In this document: piece after piece, positions 26,288-35,235 of the stretch
Position numbering within the stretch: the first letter of the stretch is position 1
How the letters are laid out: each line of letters begins with the position of its first letter
Assembly (NCBI RefSeq): GCF_002916655.1
Contig: NZ_PPSM01000066.1
Coordinates: 79,507 to 143,506, forward strand
DNA length: 64,000 bases
Direction: 5' to 3'
Origin: Novosphingobium sp. HII-3
GTDB lineage: Bacteria; Pseudomonadota; Alphaproteobacteria; Sphingomonadales; Sphingomonadaceae
The notes under the pieces: model-generated
What the model saw: the letters and a program-made list of their open reading frames with translations, nothing else
What the model was told of the DNA's origin: nothing
Database searches by the model: none
Position numbers and translations under genes: made by a program

Positions 26288-26624
26288 GAAAGAATCCCCG
26301 TGATCGTGCAGTGCGGCATGAGCCGCCTTGTGGTCCCCCTCTAACGATTCGGCCGCGCAGGGCAAGAGTTGTCTCGAACACGGCCGGTCCGACCCCGGAG
26401 AGAGCAGGCGCGAGCGGGGCGCATCATGCAGATCGTGCGGCGTCCTGGTGCAGCATCGCTGAAAGGACGCATGTCATTCGTGCGCAGGAAGCAATCAACT
26501 GGACGGAGGCAGGAGGCGCAGAAGTGCCGGGCTGCGCCGTTGGACAGGGAGAGAAGGGAGCTGCAAACGGCAGGCGCCGCGCATGACCTGTCGTCATGCG
26601 CGGCGCCCATGTCTTGTGCGGTGA
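26288..26624. other. 337-bp gap between rne and sdhB
   Basis: No credible gene is seen here. It holds the perfect inverted repeat after rne (26573-26607) and should carry the sdhB promoter on the reverse strand. The small open frames in both strands lack family features and a ribosome site. Confidence 0.5.
26573..26607 (-). terminator. Perfect 15-bp stem-loop after rne
   Basis: GGCGCCGCGCATGAC (26573-26587) and its exact reverse complement (26593-26607) flank a 5-base loop CTGTC. It lies 17 bases beyond the rne stop. It lacks a T-run on either side, so it may act as a 3'-end stabilising hairpin or an inefficient terminator rather than a classical one. Confidence 0.6.
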
Positions 26625-29417
26625 TCAGTTACCGAAGGTCCGCTGCCACCAGCCGCGGCGAGGACCCTGCAGAGTGCCGGCGTCTGCCGCTTCGACGGCA
26701 TCGCCTGCTTCACTCGCCGGCTCGTCTGTCGGCTCGGCGGCGGGAGCCGGAACTTCGGCCGCGGGTTCAGCCTTCTTGCGACGGGTCGTGCGCTTCGGCT
26801 TGGCGGCAGCCGCCTCCGCCGGTGCCTCTGCCGCCGCAGCGGATTCAGCAGTGTCGTCGGCCTTCTTGCGACGGGTACGCTTGGGCTTCGCCGGAGCTTC
26901 CTCTGCCGCAGGTGCGACATCGGTGCCTTCGTCCGCCTTCTTGCGACGCGTGCGCTTGGGCTTCGCGGGCGCTTCTTCGGCAGCCGGATCCGCTTCCGTT
27001 ACGGGCTCGGCGGCCGGGGCCTCGGCAGCAACGGTTTCAGCCTTCTTGCGGCGCGTACGCTTCGGCTTGGCGGGCGCTTCCTCGCTCGCGAGTTCGACCG
27101 GCGCCTCGGCGACAGGCTCCGGAGCCGGATGCGATTCCGGTTCCGGCAGCGCGACGGTTTCGGCTTCGGCTGCTTCTACCGCATTCTCGGTTTCAGCGGT
27201 TTCCGCGCCATTATCGCCTTCGTCGCCGCGACGGCCCCGCCTGCGGCGACCACCACGACGGCGGCGCTTCTTCGGCGCACCCGGCTCATCTGCGTCGGCG
27301 GCAAAGGTTTCGGCATCATCCGCTTCTTCAGTGGCATCGGCCTCTTCGGCTTCGGGCTCATCGCCTTCGACCGCTTCGGCATCATCCGCTTCGCTGTCCG
27401 AGGTCTCAGCCTGATCGTCTCGACGATCACGGTTGCGGCTCCGGCGGCGCTTGCGGCGCTTGCGGCGACCGTTTCCTTCACCGTTCTCGCCGTCGGCATC
27501 CGCAGCTTCGCCACGTTCCGCCGCTTCCTCGCGCTCGATCTCGTCCTCTTCATCCTCTTCGATGAAGTCGTCTTCGACGTCTTCGGCAATTGGCTCGAAG
27601 CGGGGAACGAAGTCGTTGCGCGGTCCCGAGGACATGACGCGCATCTTCGCGCCTTCGTTCTCACCTTCCGGGATGACTTCGACTGTGACGCCGTAGCGGT
27701 CCTCGATGTCGGCGAGGTCGGTCCGCTTCGCGTTCAGCAGATAAACCGCTGCTTCCGTCGAGGCGAACAGCGAGATTACGATGCCCTTGCCCTTGGCGGC
27801 TTCGTCTTCGATCAGGCGAAGAGCCGCAAGACCGGCCGAGCTGGCGGTGCGAACCAGACCGGTCCCGTCGCAGTGCGGGCAGGACCGGGTTGTCGCTTCG
27901 AGAACGCCGGTACGCAGGCGCTGACGGCTCATTTCCATGAGGCCGAAGCTGGAGATGCGGCCGACCTGGATGCGCGCTCGGTCGTTCTTGAGCGCTTCCT
28001 TCATCGCCTTCTCGACCTTGCGGACGTTGGAGCCGTATTCCATGTCGATGAAGTCGATGACGACGAGGCCCGCCATGTCACGCAGGCGCAGCTGGCGTGC
28101 GATCTCCTGGGCGGCTTCGAGATTTGTGGCGACCGCCGTCTGCTCGATGCCGTGCTCCTTGGTGGCGCGGCCCGAGTTGATGTCGATCGAAACAAGAGCC
28201 TCGGTCGGGTTGATGACGATGTAGCCGCCGGACCTGAGCTGGACGACAGGGTCGTACATGGCCGTAAGCTGGTCTTCCGCGCCGAAGCGCTGGAACAGCG
28301 GCACCGGATCGGCGTAGGGCTTAACCTTGCGGCCATGGCTCGGCATCAGGAGCTTCATGAAGTCCTTCGCCGCGCGATAACCTTCCTCACCCTCGACGAT
28401 CACTTCTTCGATGTCGCGGTTGTATATGTCGCGAATGGCGCGCTTGATGAGGTCGCTGTCCGAGTGAATCAACGCAGGGGCGGCCGAGCGCAGGGTTTGC
28501 TCGCGAAGCTCGTCCCACAGGCGTGCGAGATAGTCGAAGTCGCGCTTGATTTCAGTCTTCGTGCGCTGAAGGCCCGCAGTGCGGACGATGCAGCCCATGG
28601 AGCGCGGAAGCTCCAGTTCAGCGATGATCGACTTGAGCCGCTTGCGGTCGGACGCCGAACTGATCTTGCGGCTGATGCCACCTCCGTGGCTCGAATTCGG
28701 CATCAGGACGCAGTAGCGGCCCGCGAGGCTGAGATAGGTGGTGAGGGCAGCGCCCTTGTTTCCACGCTCCTCCTTGACGACCTGAACCAGCAGCACCTGG
28801 CGGCGATGGATCACGTCCTGGATCTTGTAGCGGCGGCGCAGGGCCATGCGCTTTGCGCGCAGTTCATCCGCTTCCTTGGAACGGCCCGACGAGCGACCCT
28901 GGCGGCGACGGCCGCGACCGCGTCGTCCGCCGTTGGATTCGCCTTCCTCGTCGCCGGCTTCACCTTCGTCGTCGGCGTGGAACGGGTTCTCGACCGAGCC
29001 GTCCTCGATCGTGGCGACATGGTCCTTTTCGGATGTGTCGACTTCCGTCAGGCCGCCATCGTCGTTGAAGTCCTCGTTTTCGTCCTCTTCCTCGCCCTCG
29101 GTAGCGCGCAGCGCGGCCTCTTCCTCGGCGTGAGCGGCTTCTTCGGCCAGCAGGGCCTCACGATCCTCCTTGGGGATCTGGTAGTAGTCCGGATGGATTT
29201 CGCTGAAGGCAAGGAACCCGTGGCGGTTGCCGCCGAAGTCCACGAAAGCGGCCTGGAGCGAAGGCTCCACGCGCGTCACCTTCGCGAGATAGATGTTACC
29301 CTTGATCTGCTTGCGTTCGGTCGACTCGAAGTCGAACTCTTCAATGCGGTTGCCCTTGAGTACCGCCACCCGCGTTTCTTCCGGGTGGCGCGCATCGATC
29401 AGCATGCGCGTTGCCAT
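26625..29417 (-). CDS. rne: Ribonuclease E/G
   Basis: This 930-residue endoribonuclease carries out mRNA decay and rRNA/tRNA processing and scaffolds the degradosome. The catalytic half has the S1 domain start (KGNIYLAKVTRVEPSLQAAFVDFGGNRHGFL), interrupted by a long acidic insertion typical of sphingomonad and other alphaproteobacterial RNase E, the DNase-like domain with FIDMEYGSNVRKVE, and the zinc-link SCPHCDGTG. The C-terminal half alternates acidic stretches and arginine-rich RNA-binding patches, including four near-identical basic repeats. Start MATRMLIDARH is the family start. Confidence 0.96.
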   Translation of the reverse strand: MATRMLIDARHPEETRVAVLKGNRIEEFDFESTERKQIKGNIYLAKVTRVEPSLQAAFVDFGGNRHGFLAFSEIHPDYYQIPKEDREALLAEEAAHAEEEAALRATEGEEEDENEDFNDDGGLTEVDTSEKDHVATIEDGSVENPFHADDEGEAGDEEGESNGGRRGRGRRRQGRSSGRSKEADELRAKRMALRRRYKIQDVIHRRQVLLVQVVKEERGNKGAALTTYLSLAGRYCVLMPNSSHGGGISRKISSASDRKRLKSIIAELELPRSMGCIVRTAGLQRTKTEIKRDFDYLARLWDELREQTLRSAAPALIHSDSDLIKRAIRDIYNRDIEEVIVEGEEGYRAAKDFMKLLMPSHGRKVKPYADPVPLFQRFGAEDQLTAMYDPVVQLRSGGYIVINPTEALVSIDINSGRATKEHGIEQTAVATNLEAAQEIARQLRLRDMAGLVVIDFIDMEYGSNVRKVEKAMKEALKNDRARIQVGRISSFGLMEMSRQRLRTGVLEATTRSCPHCDGTGLVRTASSAGLAALRLIEDEAAKGKGIVISLFASTEAAVYLLNAKRTDLADIEDRYGVTVEVIPEGENEGAKMRVMSSGPRNDFVPRFEPIAEDVEDDFIEEDEEDEIEREEAAERGEAADADGENGEGNGRRKRRKRRRSRNRDRRDDQAETSDSEADDAEAVEGDEPEAEEADATEEADDAETFAADADEPGAPKKRRRRGGRRRRGRRGDEGDNGAETAETENAVEAAEAETVALPEPESHPAPEPVAEAPVELASEEAPAKPKRTRRKKAETVAAEAPAAEPVTEADPAAEEAPAKPKRTRRKKADEGTDVAPAAEEAPAKPKRTRRKKADDTAESAAAAEAPAEAAAAKPKRTTRRKKAEPAAEVPAPAAEPTDEPASEAGDAVEAADAGTLQGPRRGWWQRTFGN
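26768..27072 (-). repeat. Four in-frame KPKRTRRKKA repeats in RNase E tail
   Basis: Four copies of a basic decapeptide (KPKRTRRKKA; one copy has an extra Thr) lie near 27039-27070, 26934-26964, 26859-26890 and 26768-26801. Each is preceded by a Glu/Ala/Pro segment such as AEEAPA. DNA is also near-identical between copies, so the array can expand or contract by recombination. The basic patches are probable RNA-binding sites. Confidence 0.85.
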
Positions 29418-30080
29418 TTGGTATTCTCCGTACGCGTCGACGCCCGACCGGATCAGCCAGGAGGACGCGATTGTTTTCGATGTAGGCGGATGCGCCCCGG
29501 ATCATCACGACGCGGCCGTTCACGGCGGCGATGTGTGTTCCCGGTGATGTCACGGGGGCGTGTTCTTGCGCAGGTTTGGAGCAATCCAGCGCTCCGTGCG
29601 CGGCGAAAGTAGTGGCTGCCGTTGCGGCAGCGGTAAGGGGGCCGTCCGTCATCAAGACAGAAGCCGAGGTCGCGAGCGAGGAACTGCGCGGCGTCGCCAA
29701 AGGCGCATGACGTTGCGACCACGCCGCCCACGCCCCTTCGGGCGTCGACTGGCAGGGCGGCAACTGGCTTCTCATGGCTCGCTTCAACCTGTAAGGTTTT
29801 CCGGAAAAACGATTTCCTCCGGCTCCTTGGGCCGGGGCTTTCTTTGCTTCATCGGTCCTGCCCGGCCGCCATATGGGAATGGAGTTGCCGGATTGCGAGG
29901 ACCGAAAGCGTTTTCTCGCCCCGGTTGTCCGGGCCTAGCATCCATGGCGCACCTCGGCAAGTTGCTTGACCGACTGGACTTTCACGGCAGGCCGGGGCGG
30001 CCGCCGTGCGATCAGACTGTGGGAAAGCGCCGGGGTGCAGGATTGCAGGCAGGGCGGGAGGGTCCTAGTTCTGCGGGCCG
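29418..30080. other. 663-bp gap upstream of rne and the amidase gene
   Basis: This divergent gap should hold the rne promoter and a long 5' leader on the reverse strand, plus the amidase promoter. A 12-bp palindrome TTTTCCGGAAAA lies at 29797-29808. A 148-codon reverse open frame (29341-29787) has fairly GC-rich third positions but overlaps the rne start and shows no known domain, so it is not called as a gene. RNase E leaders are autoregulatory in other bacteria, which may explain the length. Confidence 0.45.
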
Positions 30081-30950
30081 ATGTCGCGGTCCATGCAGAT
30101 CATCTTCGCGTTCGTCGCGGTGCTGGCGCTACTTGCTGCGGCGATCGCGATTGGTGGCACCTTCATGGCGCGGGCCGGGGCCTACGACTACGTGGTGCGC
30201 TTCGACCTGCCCCCGGTCGGCACACCTGTAGGGCTTCCTCGCGTGGACGGTCCGGCCGATGCAAGTCGTCCGCTGGTGGTGATCGACCCCGGTCATGGCG
30301 GGTTCGATCCGGGTGCCGGGCAGGGTGTGCTCAAGGAAAAGACGGTGGCGTTGCAGATCGCCTTGAAGCTGCGGGACGCCCTGCTTGCAGGAGGGGGGCT
30401 GCGCGTCGCGCTGACCAGGGACACGGATCGCTTCATCGCGCTCGAGGATCGGCCAGACATTGCACGGCGCCTGAACGCCGACCTCTTCATCTCCATCCAC
30501 GCGGATAGCGCCGAGGCCGAATCGGCCCGGGGCGCAAGCGTCTACGTTCTTTCGGAAAGAGGTTCGAGCCAGGCTGCCGAACGCTTCGCCGCGCGTGAGA
30601 ACGGGGCCGGACGTGTCAACGGCGTGGCCCTGACGCGGACGAGCGCAGAGGTGGGCGCGATCCTCCTCGACCTTTCCCAGCGGGGAGCGCAGGCCCGCTC
30701 GGCCCAGGCTGCAACCCTGCTGCTACGGGAACTGCGCGAGGCCGGTCTTGCGATGCACCGGGAGCACCCGGAGACGGCCTCTCTCGTCGTCCTCAAGGCA
30801 CCGGACATACCGTCGATCCTTTTCGAAACCGGCTACATCAACAATCCCGAGGAAGCCGCCATCCTCGCCTCGCCTGCGGGACAGGATGCACGTGCGCAAG
30901 TGGCGGCAAGGGCTGTGCGCGCATATCTCGCCCGGAATGCGGGGGCCTGA
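30081..30950 (+). CDS. N-acetylmuramoyl-L-alanine amidase (Amidase_3)
   Basis: This 289-residue zinc amidase cleaves the peptide from peptidoglycan glycan strands during cell separation. The zinc ligands are visible: His72 in DPGHGG, Glu86 in LKEKT and His140 in SIHAD, plus the catalytic Glu249 in LFETGY. An N-terminal hydrophobic segment (about 5-30) is a signal anchor or signal peptide. There is no AMIN targeting domain. PBP1A follows 72 bases downstream, a common arrangement in alphaproteobacteria. A second ATG at 30093 is an alternative start. Confidence 0.93.
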   Translation: MSRSMQIIFAFVAVLALLAAAIAIGGTFMARAGAYDYVVRFDLPPVGTPVGLPRVDGPADASRPLVVIDPGHGGFDPGAGQGVLKEKTVALQIALKLRDALLAGGGLRVALTRDTDRFIALEDRPDIARRLNADLFISIHADSAEAESARGASVYVLSERGSSQAAERFAARENGAGRVNGVALTRTSAEVGAILLDLSQRGAQARSAQAATLLLRELREAGLAMHREHPETASLVVLKAPDIPSILFETGYINNPEEAAILASPAGQDARAQVAARAVRAYLARNAGA

Positions 30951-31022
30951 ATGCAGGCCGGGCGCGACGTGCGACGAGGGTGGTTTCCTTGGGCGGAAAC
31001 GACGTGCTAGAGGGCGCCCGCA

Positions 31023-33551
31023 ATGAACGACGCGATTGATCCCGGCGAACAGCCGCCCGAAGACGCGACTTACCGCATTCGCCGCGAAAGGTCGGGACGC
31101 TTTGTCGCGCTCCGCAAGGCGTGGCGCGAGCGTAAGTGGCTCCGCCGCTTCGGCTATGTCGGCGCCGCCGGGCTGGTTGGGGCTGCCGGGTTTGTCGTGT
31201 ACCTGTCCCATGACCTGCCCGATGCGAACAGGCTGCTGGAGTATCAACCGCCGCTGCCGACGATGGTGCGCGCGATGGACGGCGAGATCGTCTATTCGTA
31301 CGCTCGTGAGCGGCGCGTGCAGTTGCGATACGTCGATTTTCCCCGGCCGCTCGTGAACGCATTCCTCTCCGCCGAGGATCGCACCTTCTGGACGCACGGT
31401 GGCGTTGACATCGGTGGTCTTGCCGGTGCCGTGGTAGATTATGCCTCCAAGTACGGAAGCGGAGAGCGCGCGAAGGGCGGCTCCACGATCACGCAGCAGG
31501 TGGCAAAGAACATCCTGATCGGTGACGAATACTCCGTGACGCGCAAGCTCAAGGAAATGATCGTCGCACACCGCATCGAAGGTGTTCTTTCGAAGCAGCA
31601 GATCCTTGAGCTTTATCTTAACGAGATCCCGCTCGGGCGCCGCTCGTTCGGGGTGCAGGCTGCGGCTCGGGCCTATTTCGACCGCGACGTCGAGAACCTG
31701 ACGCTGAGCCAGAGCGCTTTCCTGGCGATCCTTCCGCGGGCCCCCGAAGTCTATGGCCGCAAGAAGCACGAGGAGCGTGCGCTCGAACGCCGGAACTGGG
31801 TTCTGGACCAGATGGTTCGCAATGGCTGGGCAAGCGCGCAAGAGGCGGCGGCTGCCAAAGCCGAGCCTCTTGGTCTCGTCACTCAACGCGCCAGTAAGTA
31901 CGATCCGTCCAACGGGTACTTCCTCGAAGAGGTGCGTCGCCGCCTGATCGGGCAGTATGGCGAAAAGGCCGAAGATGGGCCCAACAGCGTCTACGCCGGC
32001 GGTCTCTGGGTGCGCACGTCGCTGGACCCCGAGATGCAGGTTGCGGTTCGAGACGCCCTGCGCAAGGGGCTGCTGCTTTACCATGGCAATCGGGGTTTCG
32101 TGCGACCGATCGCGCACCTTAAGGATCTCGAGAACTGGCAGAGCCAGCTTGTCGTCGCGAACAAGACGATCGACTACAGGAACTGGCGTGTCGGCGTCAT
32201 CCTTGAGGCTTCGGGCAGCACGGGCCGCATCGGCTTCTCCGACGGCACGGAAGGAACGCTTACCGCAGTTTCGGAGCGCGCCAGGGTGGGCGATCTGGTA
32301 GCAGCGCAGCCGGTCGGCAGCACGACCTGGGCCTTGCGCGGCATTCCCGAAGTCTCAGGAGGCATGATCATCGAGCAGCCGGTGTCGGGCCGCATCGTGG
32401 CGATGCAGGGCGGCTTCGATGCCGGGCTCGACTCGTTCAACCGCGCCGTGCAGGCCGAGCGCCAGCCGGGCTCGACGATCAAGCCCTTCGTCTATGCGAC
32501 GGCGCTGCAGAACGGCATGACCCCTGCCACCCAGGTGCTCGACGGGACGTTCTGCGTGTTCCAGGGCGCCGGCCTCGGCAACAAGTGCTTCCGCAATTTC
32601 GGCGGCGCGGGTGGTTCCGGCTCCCATACCATGCGGTGGGGCCTTGAGCAGTCGCGCAACCTCATGACGGTACGCATCGCCAACGACGTCGGCATGGGGA
32701 AGGTGACGCGCACCTTCCGAAACATGGGCATCGGGGATTACCAGAAGTACCTCTCGTTCGCCCTTGGCGCCGGGGAGACGACCGTCGCACGCATGATCAA
32801 CGCCTACGCGGCTCTCGCCAACAACGGTGTGCAGTTCTCCGGTTCCGTGATTGACTACGTGCAGGACCGGAACGGCAAGGTCATCTGGCGGGCGGACAAG
32901 AGCACCTGCAACGGCTGCAACATGCCGAACTGGAACGGCAAGCCGATGCCGCGCATCCAGCGCGTCGGAAAGCAGGTCATGGATGCGCCGACAGCCTACC
33001 AGACGGTCCACATGCTCGAAGGCGTGGTGACGCGGGGTACGGCCGAACGCCTTCGTGATCTCAAGATACCGCTGTTCGGCAAGACGGGCACGACGAATGG
33101 CCCGACCGACGTCTGGTTCATGGGCGGCAATCAGGACTACGTCGGCGGCGTGTACTTGGGATACGATTCTCCTCGCTCGCTTGGCGGTTACGCGCAGGGT
33201 GGGCGCATCGCCGCACCGATATTCAAGGATGTCGTCCTCGCCACGCGCGAACGCTGGAGCGGCAGGCCTTTCGTTGCGCCGCAGGGCATACGTATGGTCC
33301 GGATCGACCGCGCATCCGGCAAACGGGTCATGGGCGTCGAGCCTTCCGACGAGCCCAAGGCGGCGGTGATCTGGGAGGCTTTCAAGCCGGACACGGAACC
33401 AAGGCAGTACACGGCGGAGGACGAGTTTACCCGCCGGCGCGATGCTCTGGTGGCGTCCATCCGCAATGCGCGGGAGGCTCGCGCGGCGGCCAGCGCCAGC
33501 ACTGCGGGTGACATCGGGAACTTTGCTGAACAGCAAGGCGGCGTATACTGA
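31023..33551 (+). CDS. mrcA: Penicillin-binding protein 1A
   Basis: This 842-residue bifunctional peptidoglycan synthase has a cytoplasmic basic tail, one membrane helix (about 44-61), a GT51 glycosyltransferase domain with catalytic Glu118 in SAEDRTFWTHGG, an OB-like insertion and a transpeptidase domain. The three penicillin-binding motifs are GSTIKPF (SxxK), SRN in LEQSRN and KTGTTNG. Length is typical of family 1A. It follows the amidase gene and probably shares its promoter. Confidence 0.95.
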   Translation: MNDAIDPGEQPPEDATYRIRRERSGRFVALRKAWRERKWLRRFGYVGAAGLVGAAGFVVYLSHDLPDANRLLEYQPPLPTMVRAMDGEIVYSYARERRVQLRYVDFPRPLVNAFLSAEDRTFWTHGGVDIGGLAGAVVDYASKYGSGERAKGGSTITQQVAKNILIGDEYSVTRKLKEMIVAHRIEGVLSKQQILELYLNEIPLGRRSFGVQAAARAYFDRDVENLTLSQSAFLAILPRAPEVYGRKKHEERALERRNWVLDQMVRNGWASAQEAAAAKAEPLGLVTQRASKYDPSNGYFLEEVRRRLIGQYGEKAEDGPNSVYAGGLWVRTSLDPEMQVAVRDALRKGLLLYHGNRGFVRPIAHLKDLENWQSQLVVANKTIDYRNWRVGVILEASGSTGRIGFSDGTEGTLTAVSERARVGDLVAAQPVGSTTWALRGIPEVSGGMIIEQPVSGRIVAMQGGFDAGLDSFNRAVQAERQPGSTIKPFVYATALQNGMTPATQVLDGTFCVFQGAGLGNKCFRNFGGAGGSGSHTMRWGLEQSRNLMTVRIANDVGMGKVTRTFRNMGIGDYQKYLSFALGAGETTVARMINAYAALANNGVQFSGSVIDYVQDRNGKVIWRADKSTCNGCNMPNWNGKPMPRIQRVGKQVMDAPTAYQTVHMLEGVVTRGTAERLRDLKIPLFGKTGTTNGPTDVWFMGGNQDYVGGVYLGYDSPRSLGGYAQGGRIAAPIFKDVVLATRERWSGRPFVAPQGIRMVRIDRASGKRVMGVEPSDEPKAAVIWEAFKPDTEPRQYTAEDEFTRRRDALVASIRNAREARAAASASTAGDIGNFAEQQGGVY

Positions 33552-33603
33552 TCTCTTGACGGGCGACGGCGATAACGCCGCGCCCCTTCAGGGAGACAGG
33601 ACG

Positions 33604-35181
33604 ATGCCCGGCCACCACCCGTCCCATCATGCGCGCGCCACTCCCGAGGCGCTTGCTCTGATCGTTGCCGACACGGGAGAGGCGCTGACATACCGCGAGT
33701 TGGATGAACGATCCAACAGGGTGGCGCAGCTCCTGCGCTCCCTTGGCCTGAGGCCGGGCGACAGGATAGGCGTGATGCTTCGCAACTCGCCGGATTTCTC
33801 GTGCATCTACTGGGGTGCAACGCGGTGCGGCTGCTTCGTCACCCTGCTGTCCACTCATCTCAAGCCCCTGGAAGCTGCCTACATCGTGCGGGACGCGCAG
33901 GTGAGGGCGTTGTTCCTGTCCGGTTCGATCGGGGACACTCCGCGCATCCTGGCGGCTGATCGGCGCACACTCGTTCCCGAAGTCGACCATGTCTTTGCTG
34001 CGGGCGATGAGGACGGCGAGAACCTCGAAGGCGCTGCATCGCTGGGCTCTGCGCTGCAGGCGATGCCGGCTCGCCCTGTGGAGGGCGAGATATCCGGCTT
34101 CCACATGATCTACTCAAGCGGCACCACCGGCCGTCCGAAAGGCATCGTGCTGCCTTTCACGCCGGGTCCGATCGACGAGTTCAACGCCCTTGAAGGCGCC
34201 TTGCCGATCTACCGTGAACTGAGGCCTCTGGTCTCGCTCAATGCAGGGCCCTTGTACCACGGAGCGCCTCTGTCCGGTATGGTGACCGCTCAGCGGCTGG
34301 GGGGCTTGTTCGTGACGCAGCGCAAGTTCGATGCGGAAGGCGTGCTTGCGGCAATCGAACGACACAAGGTGACCGTCGCGCAGTTCGTGCCCACCATGTT
34401 TGTTCGCCTCCTGGCTCTTCCCGATGACATACGCAGTCGGTACGCGATCTCCACCCTGCGCATGGCCATTCATGCTGCAGCGCCTTGCCCCGTGGAGATC
34501 AAGCGCCGGATGATCGAGTGGTGGGGGCCGATCCTGTTCGAGTACTATGGCAGCACCGAAGGCGTGGGAGCCACGGCCATCACATCGCGCGAGTGGCTCG
34601 AGCGGCCTGGCTCGGTGGGCAGGTCCTCGCTCGGTCCGATCCACATCTGCGACGAGGAAGGCCGCGAACTTCCGACAGGTCAGGAGGGCATTGTCTACTT
34701 CGAAGCGCCACCGGGGCGCGGAGTCACCTATCTGAACGATCGTGACAAGACGAGGCGAGCCGCTCATCCGCAGCATCAGGCATGGTTCGCTGTGGGGGAT
34801 ATCGGGCGAGTTGACGCAGACGGCTATCTTTACCTCACCGACCGCAAGGACTTCATGATCATCTCCGGCGGGGTGAACATCTATCCGCAGGCGGTCGAGG
34901 ACTGCCTGATCGTGCATCCGCACGTCCTCGACGTCGCCGTCATAGGCGTGGCCGATCCCGAGTTCGGCGAGAAAGTAAAGGCCGTTATCCAGCTCAAGCC
35001 GGATGTTCGGCCGGGACTGGATATCGAAGCGTCCCTGCGCACATGGTGCCGCGAGCGCATTTCGCCGGTGACCGCTCCGCGTGACTACGAGTTCGTCAGC
35101 GAATTGCCACGGTTACCCTCGGGGAAGCTCGCGAAACACGAACTGCGCAAACTCTACGGAAACGCTGTCGCTGTCATGTGA
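33604..35181 (+). CDS. AMP-dependent acyl-CoA synthetase
   Basis: This 525-residue ANL ligase should convert a carboxylic acid to its CoA ester. The ATP loop YSSGTTGRPKG (about 170), YYGSTEG adenylate motif, YLTDRKDFMIISGGVNIYP and the C-terminal catalytic Lys in LPSGKLAKHEL are present. The frame opens inside mrcA, but ATG 33604 has a CAGGGAGACAGG ribosome site. It opens the catabolic region and is followed by an exported esterase. The substrate cannot be assigned; the overall context suggests a large hydrophobic acid. Confidence 0.88.
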   Translation: MPGHHPSHHARATPEALALIVADTGEALTYRELDERSNRVAQLLRSLGLRPGDRIGVMLRNSPDFSCIYWGATRCGCFVTLLSTHLKPLEAAYIVRDAQVRALFLSGSIGDTPRILAADRRTLVPEVDHVFAAGDEDGENLEGAASLGSALQAMPARPVEGEISGFHMIYSSGTTGRPKGIVLPFTPGPIDEFNALEGALPIYRELRPLVSLNAGPLYHGAPLSGMVTAQRLGGLFVTQRKFDAEGVLAAIERHKVTVAQFVPTMFVRLLALPDDIRSRYAISTLRMAIHAAAPCPVEIKRRMIEWWGPILFEYYGSTEGVGATAITSREWLERPGSVGRSSLGPIHICDEEGRELPTGQEGIVYFEAPPGRGVTYLNDRDKTRRAAHPQHQAWFAVGDIGRVDADGYLYLTDRKDFMIISGGVNIYPQAVEDCLIVHPHVLDVAVIGVADPEFGEKVKAVIQLKPDVRPGLDIEASLRTWCRERISPVTAPRDYEFVSELPRLPSGKLAKHELRKLYGNAVAVM

Positions 35182-35235
35182 TTGCCAAACGGGGCGGTTG
35201 GCTGCACAAGTTCGGAAAGTAAGGGGAGGATGTCC

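Noticed and set aside
26369..27565. 398-codon forward frame of Arg/Pro/Ser over the rne tail
   Set aside because: It is low-complexity antisense of the repeat-rich RNase E tail, with no ribosome site.
27129..29612. 827-codon open frame opposite rne
   Set aside because: It is a mirror of the high-GC rne codon pattern, shows no domain, and the rne product on the other strand is unmistakable.
29868..29880. Second copy of the LuxR-region palindrome (CCATATGGG) in the rne leader
   Set aside because: Only the core matches and the outer arms differ, so it is probably chance.
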